This document shows, piece after piece, positions 38,336 to 47,784 of a stretch of 64,000 nt of DNA (position 1 is its first letter; each line of letters starts with the position of its first letter). The notes below the pieces were generated by a model. It did no database searches and was not told the origin of the DNA. It saw only the letters and a list, made by a program, of their open reading frames with translations. A program made the position numbers and the translations under genes. The DNA comes from Mycobacteroides franklinii. Lineage in GTDB: Bacteria; Actinomycetota; Actinomycetes; Mycobacteriales; Mycobacteriaceae. The stretch lies in the NCBI RefSeq assembly GCF_002013895.1, contig NZ_MAFQ01000006.1, positions 521,936-585,935 on the forward strand, given 5' to 3'.

Positions 38336-38758
38336 ATGCCAGATTTTTCGAGGCGACTGAGCCACCTGTTTGCCACCGTGCATCCGGCCGGGCGTGGCCC
38401 CTACTCACTGAATGAAGTGGTCGCCGCACTCGGCGAGCGCGGTGTCGAGGTGTCGTCGCCGTATCTATCGCTCCTACGCAAGGGCGAACGGTCGAACCCC
38501 GCGCCCGAAATCGTCACAGCGCTGGCGGAGTTTTTTCAGGTGAGCCCCGCCTATTTCTATGACGCCGACTATGCCGAATCGGTGAACCGCGATCTGGATT
38601 GGCTCGTACAGTTGCGCGACTCGAAGGTGCGTGAGATCGCGCAACGCAGCTACGCGCTATCCGAGCACAGTCGGCAGGCGATTGCCGATATGGTCGATCA
38701 CCTTCGCAAGGTGGAGGGCATACCCGATAAAGAAGCCGGAGCCGCGAAGCCGTCCTGA
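38336..38758 (+). CDS. EspR-like helix-turn-helix regulator
   Basis: A 140-residue protein that aligns by eye with EspR, the nucleoid-associated regulator of ESX-1: LSHLFATVHPAGRGPYSLNEVVAAL, SSPYLSLLRKGERSNP (recognition helix) and a C-terminal helix pair EIAQRSYALSEHSRQAI. EspR dimerises through its C-terminus and loops DNA. This copy is not in an ESX locus; it sits head-on to an ImmA/IrrE and membrane protein operon, so it is more likely the regulator of that module. Its last 61 bp overlap the end of the opposite-strand membrane gene. The ATG follows GAGGGGGTGCG. Confidence 0.78.
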   Translation: MPDFSRRLSHLFATVHPAGRGPYSLNEVVAALGERGVEVSSPYLSLLRKGERSNPAPEIVTALAEFFQVSPAYFYDADYAESVNRDLDWLVQLRDSKVREIAQRSYALSEHSRQAIADMVDHLRKVEGIPDKEAGAAKPS

Positions 38759-39849
38759 CGCTCCCGGTAGGCGTCGGCGATCGCGAGTACCCAATCCTGA
38801 TCGCTCACACCATCTGGTGAGCGCAACCATTCGCAACTGAATCCCGGAACCAGCTCTCCCACTAGCCAATCCGCAATTTGCGCGGCGCGATCTGCCTTAC
38901 TCAGCGGTAGTTCAACCTCGGTATGCATCGGAGTCTGCCGATGCTGCGCTAAAACAGTAAGACCATCTTGGATGTGAGTCCTCCATTCAAAGACCAAGTC
39001 AGATAATCGGACTCGTTGGTCTTCTGGAGGAAAGAGCTTCGGAAAGAGTTGACCGAGAGCATCGTGAAACGGTTGAAGCCTCCGTACGTCGCTCCGCGCC
39101 TGCACGTTGAGTACTACCGGCGGCCAGACAAATCCGATGAACATCAGGAGCGCGGCGACACACGCGGGCCAGGTCTGTATCCACAGCCCATATCGGCTTC
39201 CCATGAACCCCACTCCATGGACCAAGGGACGCCAGATCCCCCCACAAACGGTTGCAATGAGCTGGAAAAACGACGCGGTCGCGAGTAGTCCCAGGCCGGT
39301 GCCGACCGGTGTGCGATCCGCATGCCGCATCCCCACCCACGAGAGCTGTGCAAACACCACGGCCGCGAATCCACTGCTCACCACCAACGCACCAGTACTC
39401 GCAGGATCAGCACCGTCCAAAAGTGCATCGATCACCGCAGGTAAGTTCCTCGTGGTGAGCAGCAACTCGCTCTGACTGGCCGCCACGGCAACCACGGCGG
39501 AAATGATGGCGGTCACTACAAACGTAATTCGCAATCCTCGCCGTATCCGCGCCGCAGATGCATCGCCACGAATACCAACCACGAACACTTGCAGACACCC
39601 CGCTAATGCAACGATCCACCAACCACCAGCGCTGATCGCTCGTATCACCGGTGGCATCGCAGACCACGCCCAGTCGGTAAACGCCACCAGCCACAACCAC
39701 ACGAACACGGCGAAACCCGTGGCGGCAACGGCCGGAACCGAAGTCGGATACCGCCACAGCCGCCAAATCCTGTACAACAGGGCGGGCAGAAAGCAAAGTA
39801 AAATCGCGATACGCAGAACTTGCAGACTGTCTCCGAACGAGTGGCTCAT
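38698..39849 (-). CDS. DUF6545-type seven-helix membrane protein (second copy)
   Basis: The 383-residue protein has about seven hydrophobic helices in residues 8-240, then a soluble domain of about 140 residues with LSDLVFEWRTHIQDGLT. It resembles the actinobacterial MAB_1171c/DUF6545 family, called a putative transporter without proven function. It is the third gene of a coupled operon (4-bp ATGA overlap with the first copy), and a 72-bp stretch is identical in DNA to that copy. Base composition looks lower in GC than the flanking genes. Confidence 0.68.
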   Translation of the reverse strand: MSHSFGDSLQVLRIAILLCFLPALLYRIWRLWRYPTSVPAVAATGFAVFVWLWLVAFTDWAWSAMPPVIRAISAGGWWIVALAGCLQVFVVGIRGDASAARIRRGLRITFVVTAIISAVVAVAASQSELLLTTRNLPAVIDALLDGADPASTGALVVSSGFAAVVFAQLSWVGMRHADRTPVGTGLGLLATASFFQLIATVCGGIWRPLVHGVGFMGSRYGLWIQTWPACVAALLMFIGFVWPPVVLNVQARSDVRRLQPFHDALGQLFPKLFPPEDQRVRLSDLVFEWRTHIQDGLTVLAQHRQTPMHTEVELPLSKADRAAQIADWLVGELVPGFSCEWLRSPDGVSDQDWVLAIADAYRERQDGFAAPASLSGMPSTLRR

Positions 39850-41069
39850 CGTGCGCAGACATCACCCTGGCGACGACGACCCCCATCAGCCGTTTCGAGG
39901 GTTCGATTTACGTCGCCACTTGTGTAATGGACAGGCGATGCCTCCTGATCCCGCCACGTGACGCCCGGGCTACCCAGCCGGCGGAAACTGTCGGCCACCT
40001 CAAACACCCATTCCTCGTCGCTGAGGCCCTCAGGGGCCAGGAGCCATTCGCAGCTGAATCCCGAAAGTGCCTTTCCCGCTACCCATTTCGCAACTTGCGC
40101 GGCGCGATCTGCCTTACTCAGCGGTAGTTCAACCTCGGTATGCATCGGAGTCTGCCGATGCTGCGCCAGGAGAGTGAGCCCGTCTTGAATATGCGTCGTC
40201 CATTCAAAAACTAAGTCGGATAGACGTATTCGTGACTCTTCAGGGGGAAACAGCTGTGGGAACACACGCGCCAACGCGTCGTGAAGCGGACGGAGGCGCC
40301 GCTCATCCCGCCGCGCCTTAATACGCAGTACGACAGGAGGCCAAAGAAAACCGACGGTCAACAATGTCACACCAACGCTACCCGTCAGACTCTGCAGCAC
40401 CAGCCCATACCGAACAGATATGAGATCGTGCCCCCCAGTAAGCGGACGCCAGATTCCCCCCGAAGCCACCGCTACAAACTGGAAAGACGAGGCCACCGCC
40501 AATATCCCCAATCCGGTACCGACCGGTGTGCGGTCCGCATGCCGGAACCCAACCCAGGCCAACTGGACCAGCGTCACCGCCAGGTATCCATTACCCACCA
40601 CCGACGCAACGATCGCGCTACTGTCCCCACCGTCCAGAAGCGCATTGGTCAGCTCATGTAAGTCCTTGGTAGCCAACAGCACTTGACTCTGACTCGCGGA
40701 CACCGAGACCACGACGAGGATCACCGCGGTTACCCCAAGGATTATTCGCATTCCTCGCCGCATGCGATCCGGAGAAGCGGACGCGGCAACGCCGAGAATG
40801 AACACCTGTGCGCACATCGCCACCGTGGCGACGAACAAGCCACCCATGCTGGCTGCGCGGAACTGCACCGGCATCAGCGACCACACCGTGTCGGTGAAGG
40901 TGAACAGCCAGAACCACATGATCACCCCGAAGCAGGTGACTGCAATCGCCGGAGCGGTCGCCGGGTATCGCCATAGGCGCCATATCCGGTACACCAGAAC
41001 CGGCAGAAAGCACAGCAGAAACACAAAGCGCACGATCTGCATGACCTGCCAGATCCAGGGACTGATCAC
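39846..41069 (-). CDS. DUF6545-type seven-helix membrane protein (first copy)
   Basis: The 407-residue paralogue of the next gene: same RIWRLWRYP after the first helix, same GFRHADRTPVGTGLG loop, same soluble LSDLVFEW domain. The C-terminal tail is about 25 residues longer and hydrophilic. The GTG at 41069 overlaps the ImmA/IrrE stop (GTGA), which is preferred over the ATG 30 bases upstream. Two tandem copies behind a metallopeptidase suggest a membrane sensor or transport pair under its control; no function is known. Confidence 0.68.
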   Translation of the reverse strand: MISPWIWQVMQIVRFVFLLCFLPVLVYRIWRLWRYPATAPAIAVTCFGVIMWFWLFTFTDTVWSLMPVQFRAASMGGLFVATVAMCAQVFILGVAASASPDRMRRGMRIILGVTAVILVVVSVSASQSQVLLATKDLHELTNALLDGGDSSAIVASVVGNGYLAVTLVQLAWVGFRHADRTPVGTGLGILAVASSFQFVAVASGGIWRPLTGGHDLISVRYGLVLQSLTGSVGVTLLTVGFLWPPVVLRIKARRDERRLRPLHDALARVFPQLFPPEESRIRLSDLVFEWTTHIQDGLTLLAQHRQTPMHTEVELPLSKADRAAQVAKWVAGKALSGFSCEWLLAPEGLSDEEWVFEVADSFRRLGSPGVTWRDQEASPVHYTSGDVNRTLETADGGRRRQGDVCAR

Positions 41070-41587
41070 CCCAGTGCGTCGTCCACGTACGGACTCCACC
41101 GCGTATGCGCGCCCCGTCCAGACCGCATGCGGCGGATCAACAAGCCTGCAAAACGCTCGGCGGCCAGTTCATCCTCCGGCCAACGGTTGTCGTCATGCAC
41201 CAGATCGTCACTGCCGCAGCTGCGTTGCAACATGCGGGCCACAAGCTCCGGTGCAACGACCTCGACATGCTCTGCTGCAAACTCTGCAACCGGTAGCCCC
41301 CGGTGCCCCAGCACCATGTGCCCCAACTCGTGAGCAATGGTGCGGTCTCGGCCCACGACTCCGTGACCTACTTGGACTACGTCTCGGTCCGGAAAGGAAA
41401 TCCACTGGCCAAACACACCGGCCGCAAGCGGCGCGTCCTGGATCTCCATCACCCGGCCGTTCGCCTGCGCCCAACTGCGGGCCACCTCGACCACCGATCC
41501 CTGCCCACCACCGCTCACCGTGAGCACCTGGTCCACCGCAGCAACGACCGCGCCATGACCGCTGGCACCGCGTCGCGCAAACCACAT
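41066..41587 (-). CDS. ImmA/IrrE-type zinc metallopeptidase
   Basis: The 173-residue protein has the metal site HELGHMVLGH (about residues 90-99) followed by a helical region (EDELAAERFAGLLI) that can supply the third ligand, as in ImmA, which cleaves a phage repressor, and IrrE, which cleaves DdrO. Such peptidases usually cut a paired helix-turn-helix regulator; the EspR-like protein at the other end of the module is the natural candidate. First gene of a coupled operon with the two membrane proteins. Confidence 0.78.
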   Translation of the reverse strand: MWFARRGASGHGAVVAAVDQVLTVSGGGQGSVVEVARSWAQANGRVMEIQDAPLAAGVFGQWISFPDRDVVQVGHGVVGRDRTIAHELGHMVLGHRGLPVAEFAAEHVEVVAPELVARMLQRSCGSDDLVHDDNRWPEDELAAERFAGLLIRRMRSGRGAHTRWSPYVDDALG

Positions 41588-41834
41588 GGCCAGTAATGCT
41601 AGCGACCTGGTACATCGCGCACAGCAGAAGGAGCGCCCACGGCCCCGGCGCCGGCGCCGGCGTGATTTATGTCAAAGGTTTGCTCAATCCACGGCCTGCC
41701 TGGGATTCGATTCCGCGGGAGTCGCCCTGGTCGACGGGCATCAGAACTCCATGGCAGGTATCCCACCTGCCGAGTTCGAGCGGGTCGACGCAACGATGGC
41801 AGAAGCCGCCACGAAAGCTACCGAGTAATCGGTG
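41588..41834. other. Intergenic region between the ImmA gene and tRNA-Thr
   Basis: It holds the promoter of the ImmA/DUF6545 operon (not resolved), a GC-rich GGCGCC repeat near 41650, and a short plus-strand frame to 41828 whose end (GIPPAEFE) vaguely recalls IS3-type transposase tails. That is too weak to call a pseudogene. No direct repeat of the tRNA 3' end was found at the other edge of the module. Confidence 0.35.
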
Positions 41835-41910
41835 TGGAGCTGCCCGGGGGAATCGAACCCCCGACCTATTCATTACGAGTGAATTGCTCTACCGACTGAG
41901 CTAGGGCAGC
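41835..41910 (-). tRNA. tRNA-Thr (anticodon CGT)
   Basis: On the minus strand the acceptor arm GCTGCCC pairs with GGGCAGC; the D arm is GCTCAGTCGGTAGAGC, the anticodon arm ATTCA-CTCGTAA-TGAAT with anticodon CGT, and the T arm contains GGTTCGATTCC. Discriminator T and an encoded CCA (41835-41837) follow. It reads ACG threonine codons. Its 3' end faces the ImmA/DUF6545/EspR-like module. Confidence 0.95.
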
Positions 41911-41967
41911 GTGCCGGGCGAACCCGGCGCCCGAGAGTCTACGGCACCCCTGCCGCGACGCCCAATC

Positions 41968-43176
41968 TCATTCCGTCGGGCGCAGCGCCTGCCCTGCCGT
42001 CGCGACCAATGCATCGATCGCGAACTTGGGCTTCACATTGACCGCCAGCGCTTCTCGGCACTCCAGGACCGCCTCGATGCACTGCAACAACTGTTCGGGC
42101 GGCACCCTGTCCACCATCGGCCCCAACCGGTCGGCCATATCCGGATGATGCAAGGCCACCCGCCCCTCCTCGGCGGCGCCGAACGAGAGCACCAGGGCAT
42201 CTCGGAAGTAGGTCGCCAAATCGATAAGAGTGCGGTCCAGCGCATCTCGCGACGCCCGGGTCTGCCGGGATTTTTGTTTCCGCTCAAGGTCTTTCAAGAC
42301 CCCCGCGGACCCCCGCAGTGCCGTTGCGGCACCCTTTCCGGTGCCGCCTGCCCCCAGCGCCGTCTTCAGTTCTTCCTCTTCGGACTCGTTACGGGCAGCC
42401 GTCAGCTCCTTGGCCTCGGCCTCGGCGCTGATGACCAGCTCCTCGGCGGCGGCGTATGCCCGCGTCGGGGTGGCGGCCTCCCTGGCCAGCCCCAATGCCC
42501 GAAGTCGGCGCGCACGTGCCTGTTCATCGGTAGCGAGCCTGCGCGCCCGACCCACATGGCCACCGCTCACCGAAGCCGCCCACAGGGCCTGCTCGGCATC
42601 GATGCCATCACGGTCCATCAACACCTGCGCGATGGCTGCCACCGAGGGAGTGATGAGCGCCACATGCCGACAGCGCGATCGGAGGGTGATCGAAATGTCC
42701 TCGGGATCCACCGACGGCGCGCACAACAGGAACACCGTCCGCGGTGGCGGCTCTTCGACAACCTTCAACAACACATTGCCGGCACCCTCGGTCAACCGGT
42801 CGGCATCCTCGATGAGCACCACCAACCAACGACCAGTGCTCGGTCTGCGCCACGCCGCCTGCACGATGGCGCGCATCTCATCCACGCCGATCGACAATCC
42901 CTCCGGAACGACTCTGCGCACGTCAGCGTGGGTTCCGGCCATCGTGGTCATGCACGCACGACACTCGCCGCAGCCGACGGATTCGCCGTCGGATTCGCAC
43001 TGAAGGGCGGCGGCAAAACACAACGCTGCCACCGACCTGCCCGAACCCGGAGGTCCGGTAAACAGCCACGCATGGGTCATCCGGCCCGCGTCACCACCGC
43101 GAGCAGCCAATGCCGAGGACGAGAGCGTCGAAACCACCGCTCCCTGATCCACCAGGCGCTCGAAAACCCCGCTCAT
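41968..43176 (-). CDS. holB: DNA polymerase III subunit delta'
   Basis: A 402-residue AAA+ clamp-loader subunit. The P-loop reads GPPGSGRS with Arg instead of Lys, as usual for the non-hydrolysing delta' subunit; CGECRAC belongs to the zinc module; EEPPPRTVF and LRSRC follow. It loads the beta clamp with DnaX and delta. The ATG at 43176 (MSGVFERLV) is the conserved family start; the frame is open 23 codons further. A lysine/glutamate-rich linker (about 290-330) is longer than in E. coli. Divergent from the cyclase gene. Confidence 0.92.
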   Translation of the reverse strand: MSGVFERLVDQGAVVSTLSSSALAARGGDAGRMTHAWLFTGPPGSGRSVAALCFAAALQCESDGESVGCGECRACMTTMAGTHADVRRVVPEGLSIGVDEMRAIVQAAWRRPSTGRWLVVLIEDADRLTEGAGNVLLKVVEEPPPRTVFLLCAPSVDPEDISITLRSRCRHVALITPSVAAIAQVLMDRDGIDAEQALWAASVSGGHVGRARRLATDEQARARRLRALGLAREAATPTRAYAAAEELVISAEAEAKELTAARNESEEEELKTALGAGGTGKGAATALRGSAGVLKDLERKQKSRQTRASRDALDRTLIDLATYFRDALVLSFGAAEEGRVALHHPDMADRLGPMVDRVPPEQLLQCIEAVLECREALAVNVKPKFAIDALVATAGQALRPTE

Positions 43177-43267
43177 CGTCCCCAACCCTAGCCGCCGGCA
43201 CCGACCCCAAGGGCACCGCTCAGGCGTGTGAAACGCCTCCGTCACCGCCGACAGCTACGGTTAACGG

Positions 43268-44827
43268 GTGACTGGCGCGGAGGGTAGGCCCGACCAGCGC
43301 CCTCTCGCACGCGCAGCCCGGTACTCCCGATGGGTCATGCGGACGCCATGGCCCCTCTTCATCATGGGTATCGCCCAGTCGAACCTGGTCGGCGCGCTGT
43401 TCGTGTTGGGTTTTCTGCGGTTCGGCTTACCGCCCAGTGATCGTGTCGAACTATCCGAGCTCGGCCCGGAGCGGCTCGTCATCCTCGGCGTCTCGCTGTT
43501 CATCCTGTTCATCGCCGGCGCCGTCGTCAGCACCTACCTGCTGCTGCCGGTGCTGCGCTGGCAGTACAGCTCCCCCGACTTCGAATCGGAGGGCTCTGAG
43601 TGGGTCCGCGTCCGCGCCCTGCAGATGCCGTTCTATCGGACCGTCATCAGCGTCGCGACATGGCTCGTCGGTGGTGCGATCTTCGTCGCCGTCACCTGGT
43701 CGTCCACCCATAGCTCGGTACTGGTCGCCGCGTTCGCGACCGTGCTGGGCGCCACCACGACCAGCATCATCGGGTACCTGCAGTCCGAACGCGTCCTGCG
43801 CCCGGTCGCCATTCAGGCCCTGCGCCGTGGCGTACCCGAAAATGTGACCGCCCCAGGCGTTATCGTCCGCCAAGTACTCACCTGGGCGCTGAGTACCGGT
43901 GTGCCGATCCTGGCGATCGTGCTCACCGTCGTGGGACAGCGCGCCGGATATCTCAAGTCCAACGCCGACAACCTCACCGGTTCAATCCTGATCCTGGCGA
44001 TCATCGCGTTGGCCATCGGACTGATGGGCACGCTGTTGGTGGCTACGTCGATCGCCGATCCGCTGCGCCAGTTGCGTTGGGCCCTCAGCGAAGTGCAGCG
44101 CGGGAACTACAACGCGCACGTTCCGATCTACGACGCCAGCGAGCTAGGGCTGTTGCAGGCCGGGTTCAACGACATGGTGCGCGATCTCGGCGAACGGCAA
44201 CGCCTGCGCGACCTGTTCGGTCGCTATGTCGGCGAGGATGTGGCACGCCGGGCCCTCGAATACGGCACCGAGCTCGGAGGTCAAGAGCGCAGTGTCGCGG
44301 TGCTTTTCGTGGACCTGGTGGGGTCCACACAACTCGCGTCCACCCGCGGGCCCGCGGTGGTCGTACGCGTCCTCAACGAGTTCTTCCGGGTCATCGTCGA
44401 CACCGTCAACAAGCACGGCGGCTTCGTCAACAAGTTCCAGGGTGACGCGGCGCTGGCCATCTTCGGCGCCCCCATCGACCATCCCGATGGTGCCGCCGCG
44501 GCGCTGGCGGCCGCCCGCGAGCTGTCCGGCGAGCTCACTAATGTTTTGGGTTCCAATGACTTCGGCATCGGCGTCTCCGCCGGACGGGCCATCGCCGGCC
44601 ACATCGGCGCCCAGGCTCGCTTCGAGTACACCGTCATCGGCGACCCTGTGAACGAAGCGGCCCGGCTGACCGAGCTGGCCAAGAACGAGCCCGGAAACGT
44701 GCTGGCGTCGGCCTCCGCGGTCATGGAAGCCCGCGACGAGGAAGCATTGCGGTGGGACGTCGGCGAGACCGTTGAGCTGCGCGGGCGCACCGTGTCAACT
44801 CAGGTGGCGCGCCCCCGTCACGGCTAA
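43268..44827 (+). CDS. Membrane-bound class III adenylate cyclase with HAMP domain (Rv3645-like)
   Basis: The 519-residue protein has six hydrophobic helices (about 30-260), a HAMP linker (SIADPLRQLRWALSEVQRGNYNAHVP) and a C-terminal cyclase domain. Metal-binding Asp lies in VLFVDLVGSTQ, the adenine-selecting Lys in NKFQGDAALAIFG, and the transition-state segment is DPVNEAARL. It makes cAMP at the inner membrane. In M. tuberculosis Rv3645 is the main cyclase in this context. The stop overlaps the topA stop (CTAA). Confidence 0.9.
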   Translation: MTGAEGRPDQRPLARAARYSRWVMRTPWPLFIMGIAQSNLVGALFVLGFLRFGLPPSDRVELSELGPERLVILGVSLFILFIAGAVVSTYLLLPVLRWQYSSPDFESEGSEWVRVRALQMPFYRTVISVATWLVGGAIFVAVTWSSTHSSVLVAAFATVLGATTTSIIGYLQSERVLRPVAIQALRRGVPENVTAPGVIVRQVLTWALSTGVPILAIVLTVVGQRAGYLKSNADNLTGSILILAIIALAIGLMGTLLVATSIADPLRQLRWALSEVQRGNYNAHVPIYDASELGLLQAGFNDMVRDLGERQRLRDLFGRYVGEDVARRALEYGTELGGQERSVAVLFVDLVGSTQLASTRGPAVVVRVLNEFFRVIVDTVNKHGGFVNKFQGDAALAIFGAPIDHPDGAAAALAAARELSGELTNVLGSNDFGIGVSAGRAIAGHIGAQARFEYTVIGDPVNEAARLTELAKNEPGNVLASASAVMEARDEEALRWDVGETVELRGRTVSTQVARPRHG

Positions 44828-47598
44828 GTCGCCTTCTTCGCAGCCTTTTTCGCAGGTGCCTTCTTGGCAGGCGCCTTCTTGGCCGCCTTCGCGGGTGCCT
44901 TCTTGGCACGCTTCACCGGGCCACGCGCGCGGCGATCGGCGAGCAGCTCCGAGGCCCGCTCGTCGGTGATCGAGAGCACGTCGTCGCCCTTGCGCAGGCT
45001 GGCGTTGGTTTCACCGTCGGTGACGTAAGGACCGAAACGCCCATCCTTGATCACCATCGGCTTGCCGGTGACCGAATCCGCACCGAGCTCGCGCAACGGA
45101 GCGGCCGAAGCCGCCTGTCCGCCACGGCGCTTGGGCTCGGAGTAGATCTTCAAGGCCTCTTCGAGGGTGATGGTAAACATCTGATCCTCGGTGGCCAGCG
45201 ACCGAGAATCCGTGCCGCGCTTGAGATACGGGCCGTAGCGGCCGTTCTGCGCGGTGATCTCCTCATTGTTGGACGGATCGACACCGACCACGCGCGGCAA
45301 CGACAGCAGCTTGAGGGCATCCTCAAGTGTCACCGTCTCCAACGTCATGGTCTTGAGTAGCGAGCCGGTCCGCGGCTTAGGACCTTCGACCTTCTTGGCG
45401 CCACGTTTGGGCTTCTCGTCCTCGGCGGGCTCAGGCGGGGCAGGCAGCACCTCGGTCACATAAGGACCGAAACGTCCGTCCTTGGCCACGATGTCGTGTC
45501 CGGTTTCTGGATCAACACCCAGGGTCCGGCCTTCCTGCGGGATCGCGAACAGCTGTTCGGCCATCTCGACGGTCAGCTCGTCGGGGGTGACGCCGTCCTT
45601 GACGTTGGCGCGCTGCGGGATGAGAGTCCCGGCTTCACCATCAGGATCGGCCACCATGCGCTCCAGGTACGGCCCGTTCTTTCCGACCCGCACGTAGATG
45701 GGGCGCCCCTGCTCGTCGTCGAACAACTTGATCGAGTTGACCTCGCGCGCATCGATCTCTTCTAGGTTCACACCCACCAGGCGCTTGAGTCCGCCGGCGC
45801 GTGCAACCGAGCCCTCGACACCGTGCTCGCCACCAAAATAGAAGGCGTTCAACCAGTTTGTACGACGTTCGTTGCCGGAAGCGATCTCGTCGAGGTCGTC
45901 CTCCATGGCGGCGGTGAAGTCGTAGTCGACAAGGCGGCCGAAGTGCTGCTCCAACAACCCGATCACCGCGAAGGCGGTCCAAGAGGGCACCAGCGCGCTG
46001 CCGCGCTTGTGCACATAACCACGATCCTGGATGGTCCTGATGATCGACGAGTAGGTGGACGGACGCCCAATTCCCAGCTCTTCCAACGCCTTGATGAGCG
46101 AGGCCTCGGTGTAGCGGGCGGGCGGATTGGTGGTGTGTCCATCCGCGGACAGCTCGGCGACGGTAACCGTCTGTCCCTGCTTGAGCTGCGGCAGACGGCG
46201 TTCCTCATCATCAGCCTCGCCACCGGCCAGCTCGTCGACCGTCTCGACATATGCCGACAAGAAACCCGGGAACGTGATGGTACGACCGCTGGCGGTGAAC
46301 ACCACCTGCTCGCCGGAGGTGGCGGTGCCCGCCAACCGCAGGCTCAGCGTGGTGCCGCGCGCGTCGGCCATCTGCGAGGCCACGGTGCGCTGCCAAACCA
46401 GCTCATACAAACGGAATTCGTCGTTATCGAGCAATGAATGCAATTGACCCGGAGTTTTGAATGTCTCACCCGCCGGGCGAATAGCCTCGTGCGCTTCCTG
46501 CGCATTTTTCACCTTGCGCGTGTATTGCCGCGGCGAAGGGTGCACATATTCGTTTCCGTACAACTCCGCGGCCTGGCTGCGCGCCGCGGTCAATGCGGAT
46601 TCCGACAGCGTCGTGGAGTCGGTACGCATATAGGTGATGTAACCGTTTTCGTACAGCCGCTGCGCGATGCTCATGGTGCGTTCGGAGGAGAACCGCAGCT
46701 TGCGCCCGGCTTCCTGCTGCAGCGTCGAGGTCATGAACGGCGGGTAGGGCTTACGGGTGTACGGCTTTTCCTCGGCGGAGGCGACCGTCAGCGTGGCCTG
46801 ACTCAGACCGGCGACCAGCGCGTTGGCGCGAGTCTCGTCGAGGACCAACACATCGTCGGCCTTTTTGACGTGTCCCAGAGAGTCGAAGTCGCGTCCCGAG
46901 GCCACCCGCAGGGCGTCGACGCTCAGCAGGCGGGCGTTGAATCGCGGCGGCTTGGCCTCGCTCCCGGCGTCCAGTTCGGCGCCCAGGTCCCAGTACCCGG
47001 CACTGCGGAAGGCCATGCGGTCACGTTCACGCTGGACGATGATGCGGGTCGCCACCGACTGCACGCGCCCGGCCGACAAGTTGCGCCCGACCTTCTTCCA
47101 CAGCACGGGACTGACCTCGTAGCCGTAGAGCCGGTCCAGGATGCGGCGGGTCTCCTGTGCATCGACGAGGTTGTTGTCGAGGTCACGGGGGTCTTGAGCG
47201 GCCGCAAGGATGGCCTGCTCGGTGATCTCATGGAAGACCATGCGCCGGACGGGCACCTTGGGCTTGAGAGTCTCCAGCAGGTGCCAGGCGATGGCCTCAC
47301 CCTCGCGGTCACCGTCCGTCGCGAGATAGAGCTCGTCAACGTCCTTCAAGAGGCCCTTGAGTTCGGTGACGGTGCCCTTCTTATCGGGACTGACGATGTA
47401 GAGGGGCTCAAAGTCCGCGTCGACGTTCACCCCGAGGCGAGCCCAGGGTTCCGACTTGTATTTGGCCGGAACGTCGGCAGCGGCACGGGGCAGGTCCCGG
47501 ATGTGGCCACGTGAAGATTCGACGACGTATCCGTCGCCGAGGTAGCCAGCGATCTTGCGGGCCTTCGTCGGTGATTCGACGATGACGAGCCGTCGCAC
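44824..47598 (-). CDS. topA: DNA topoisomerase I
   Basis: A 924-residue type IA topoisomerase that relaxes negative supercoils. The TOPRIM domain opens with VIVESPTKARKIAGYL and DGDREGEAIAWHL; the active-site Tyr is near residue 323 in ITYMRTDSTTLS. Instead of zinc fingers the C-terminal third has repeated GRFGPYVT/GRYGPYLK modules and ends in a Lys/Ala-rich tail, as in other mycobacteria. Essential. The upstream 186 bp separates it from the Rv3647c-like gene. Confidence 0.96.
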   Translation of the reverse strand: MRRLVIVESPTKARKIAGYLGDGYVVESSRGHIRDLPRAAADVPAKYKSEPWARLGVNVDADFEPLYIVSPDKKGTVTELKGLLKDVDELYLATDGDREGEAIAWHLLETLKPKVPVRRMVFHEITEQAILAAAQDPRDLDNNLVDAQETRRILDRLYGYEVSPVLWKKVGRNLSAGRVQSVATRIIVQRERDRMAFRSAGYWDLGAELDAGSEAKPPRFNARLLSVDALRVASGRDFDSLGHVKKADDVLVLDETRANALVAGLSQATLTVASAEEKPYTRKPYPPFMTSTLQQEAGRKLRFSSERTMSIAQRLYENGYITYMRTDSTTLSESALTAARSQAAELYGNEYVHPSPRQYTRKVKNAQEAHEAIRPAGETFKTPGQLHSLLDNDEFRLYELVWQRTVASQMADARGTTLSLRLAGTATSGEQVVFTASGRTITFPGFLSAYVETVDELAGGEADDEERRLPQLKQGQTVTVAELSADGHTTNPPARYTEASLIKALEELGIGRPSTYSSIIRTIQDRGYVHKRGSALVPSWTAFAVIGLLEQHFGRLVDYDFTAAMEDDLDEIASGNERRTNWLNAFYFGGEHGVEGSVARAGGLKRLVGVNLEEIDAREVNSIKLFDDEQGRPIYVRVGKNGPYLERMVADPDGEAGTLIPQRANVKDGVTPDELTVEMAEQLFAIPQEGRTLGVDPETGHDIVAKDGRFGPYVTEVLPAPPEPAEDEKPKRGAKKVEGPKPRTGSLLKTMTLETVTLEDALKLLSLPRVVGVDPSNNEEITAQNGRYGPYLKRGTDSRSLATEDQMFTITLEEALKIYSEPKRRGGQAASAAPLRELGADSVTGKPMVIKDGRFGPYVTDGETNASLRKGDDVLSITDERASELLADRRARGPVKRAKKAPAKAAKKAPAKKAPAKKAAKKAT

Positions 47599-47784
47599 TG
47601 CTTCGTCTCCTTACCTGCGCATTCAGCCGCATATGTACGGTGTACGGGCGGTTCACCGTGGTCACAAGATGACACCCCCACGCCAATTGCGCAAACCTAG
47701 CCTTGCATATAGGCGCCGGTATTCCAGATGTCAGGGTGGCCACAAGCGTGTCCGAGTCCTCGCCCACCCACTGTCAAAACCCTG

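Noticed and set aside
41700..41725. TTCGATTCC motif resembling a tRNA T arm, in plus orientation
   Set aside because: Nine matching bases only, no acceptor or anticodon stem; in the opposite orientation to the real tRNA, so not a useful att duplicate.
41586..41828. Short frame ending in PPAEFE, like an IS3 transposase tail
   Set aside because: A six-residue resemblance with no upstream transposase motif or terminal repeat is not enough to call a pseudogene.
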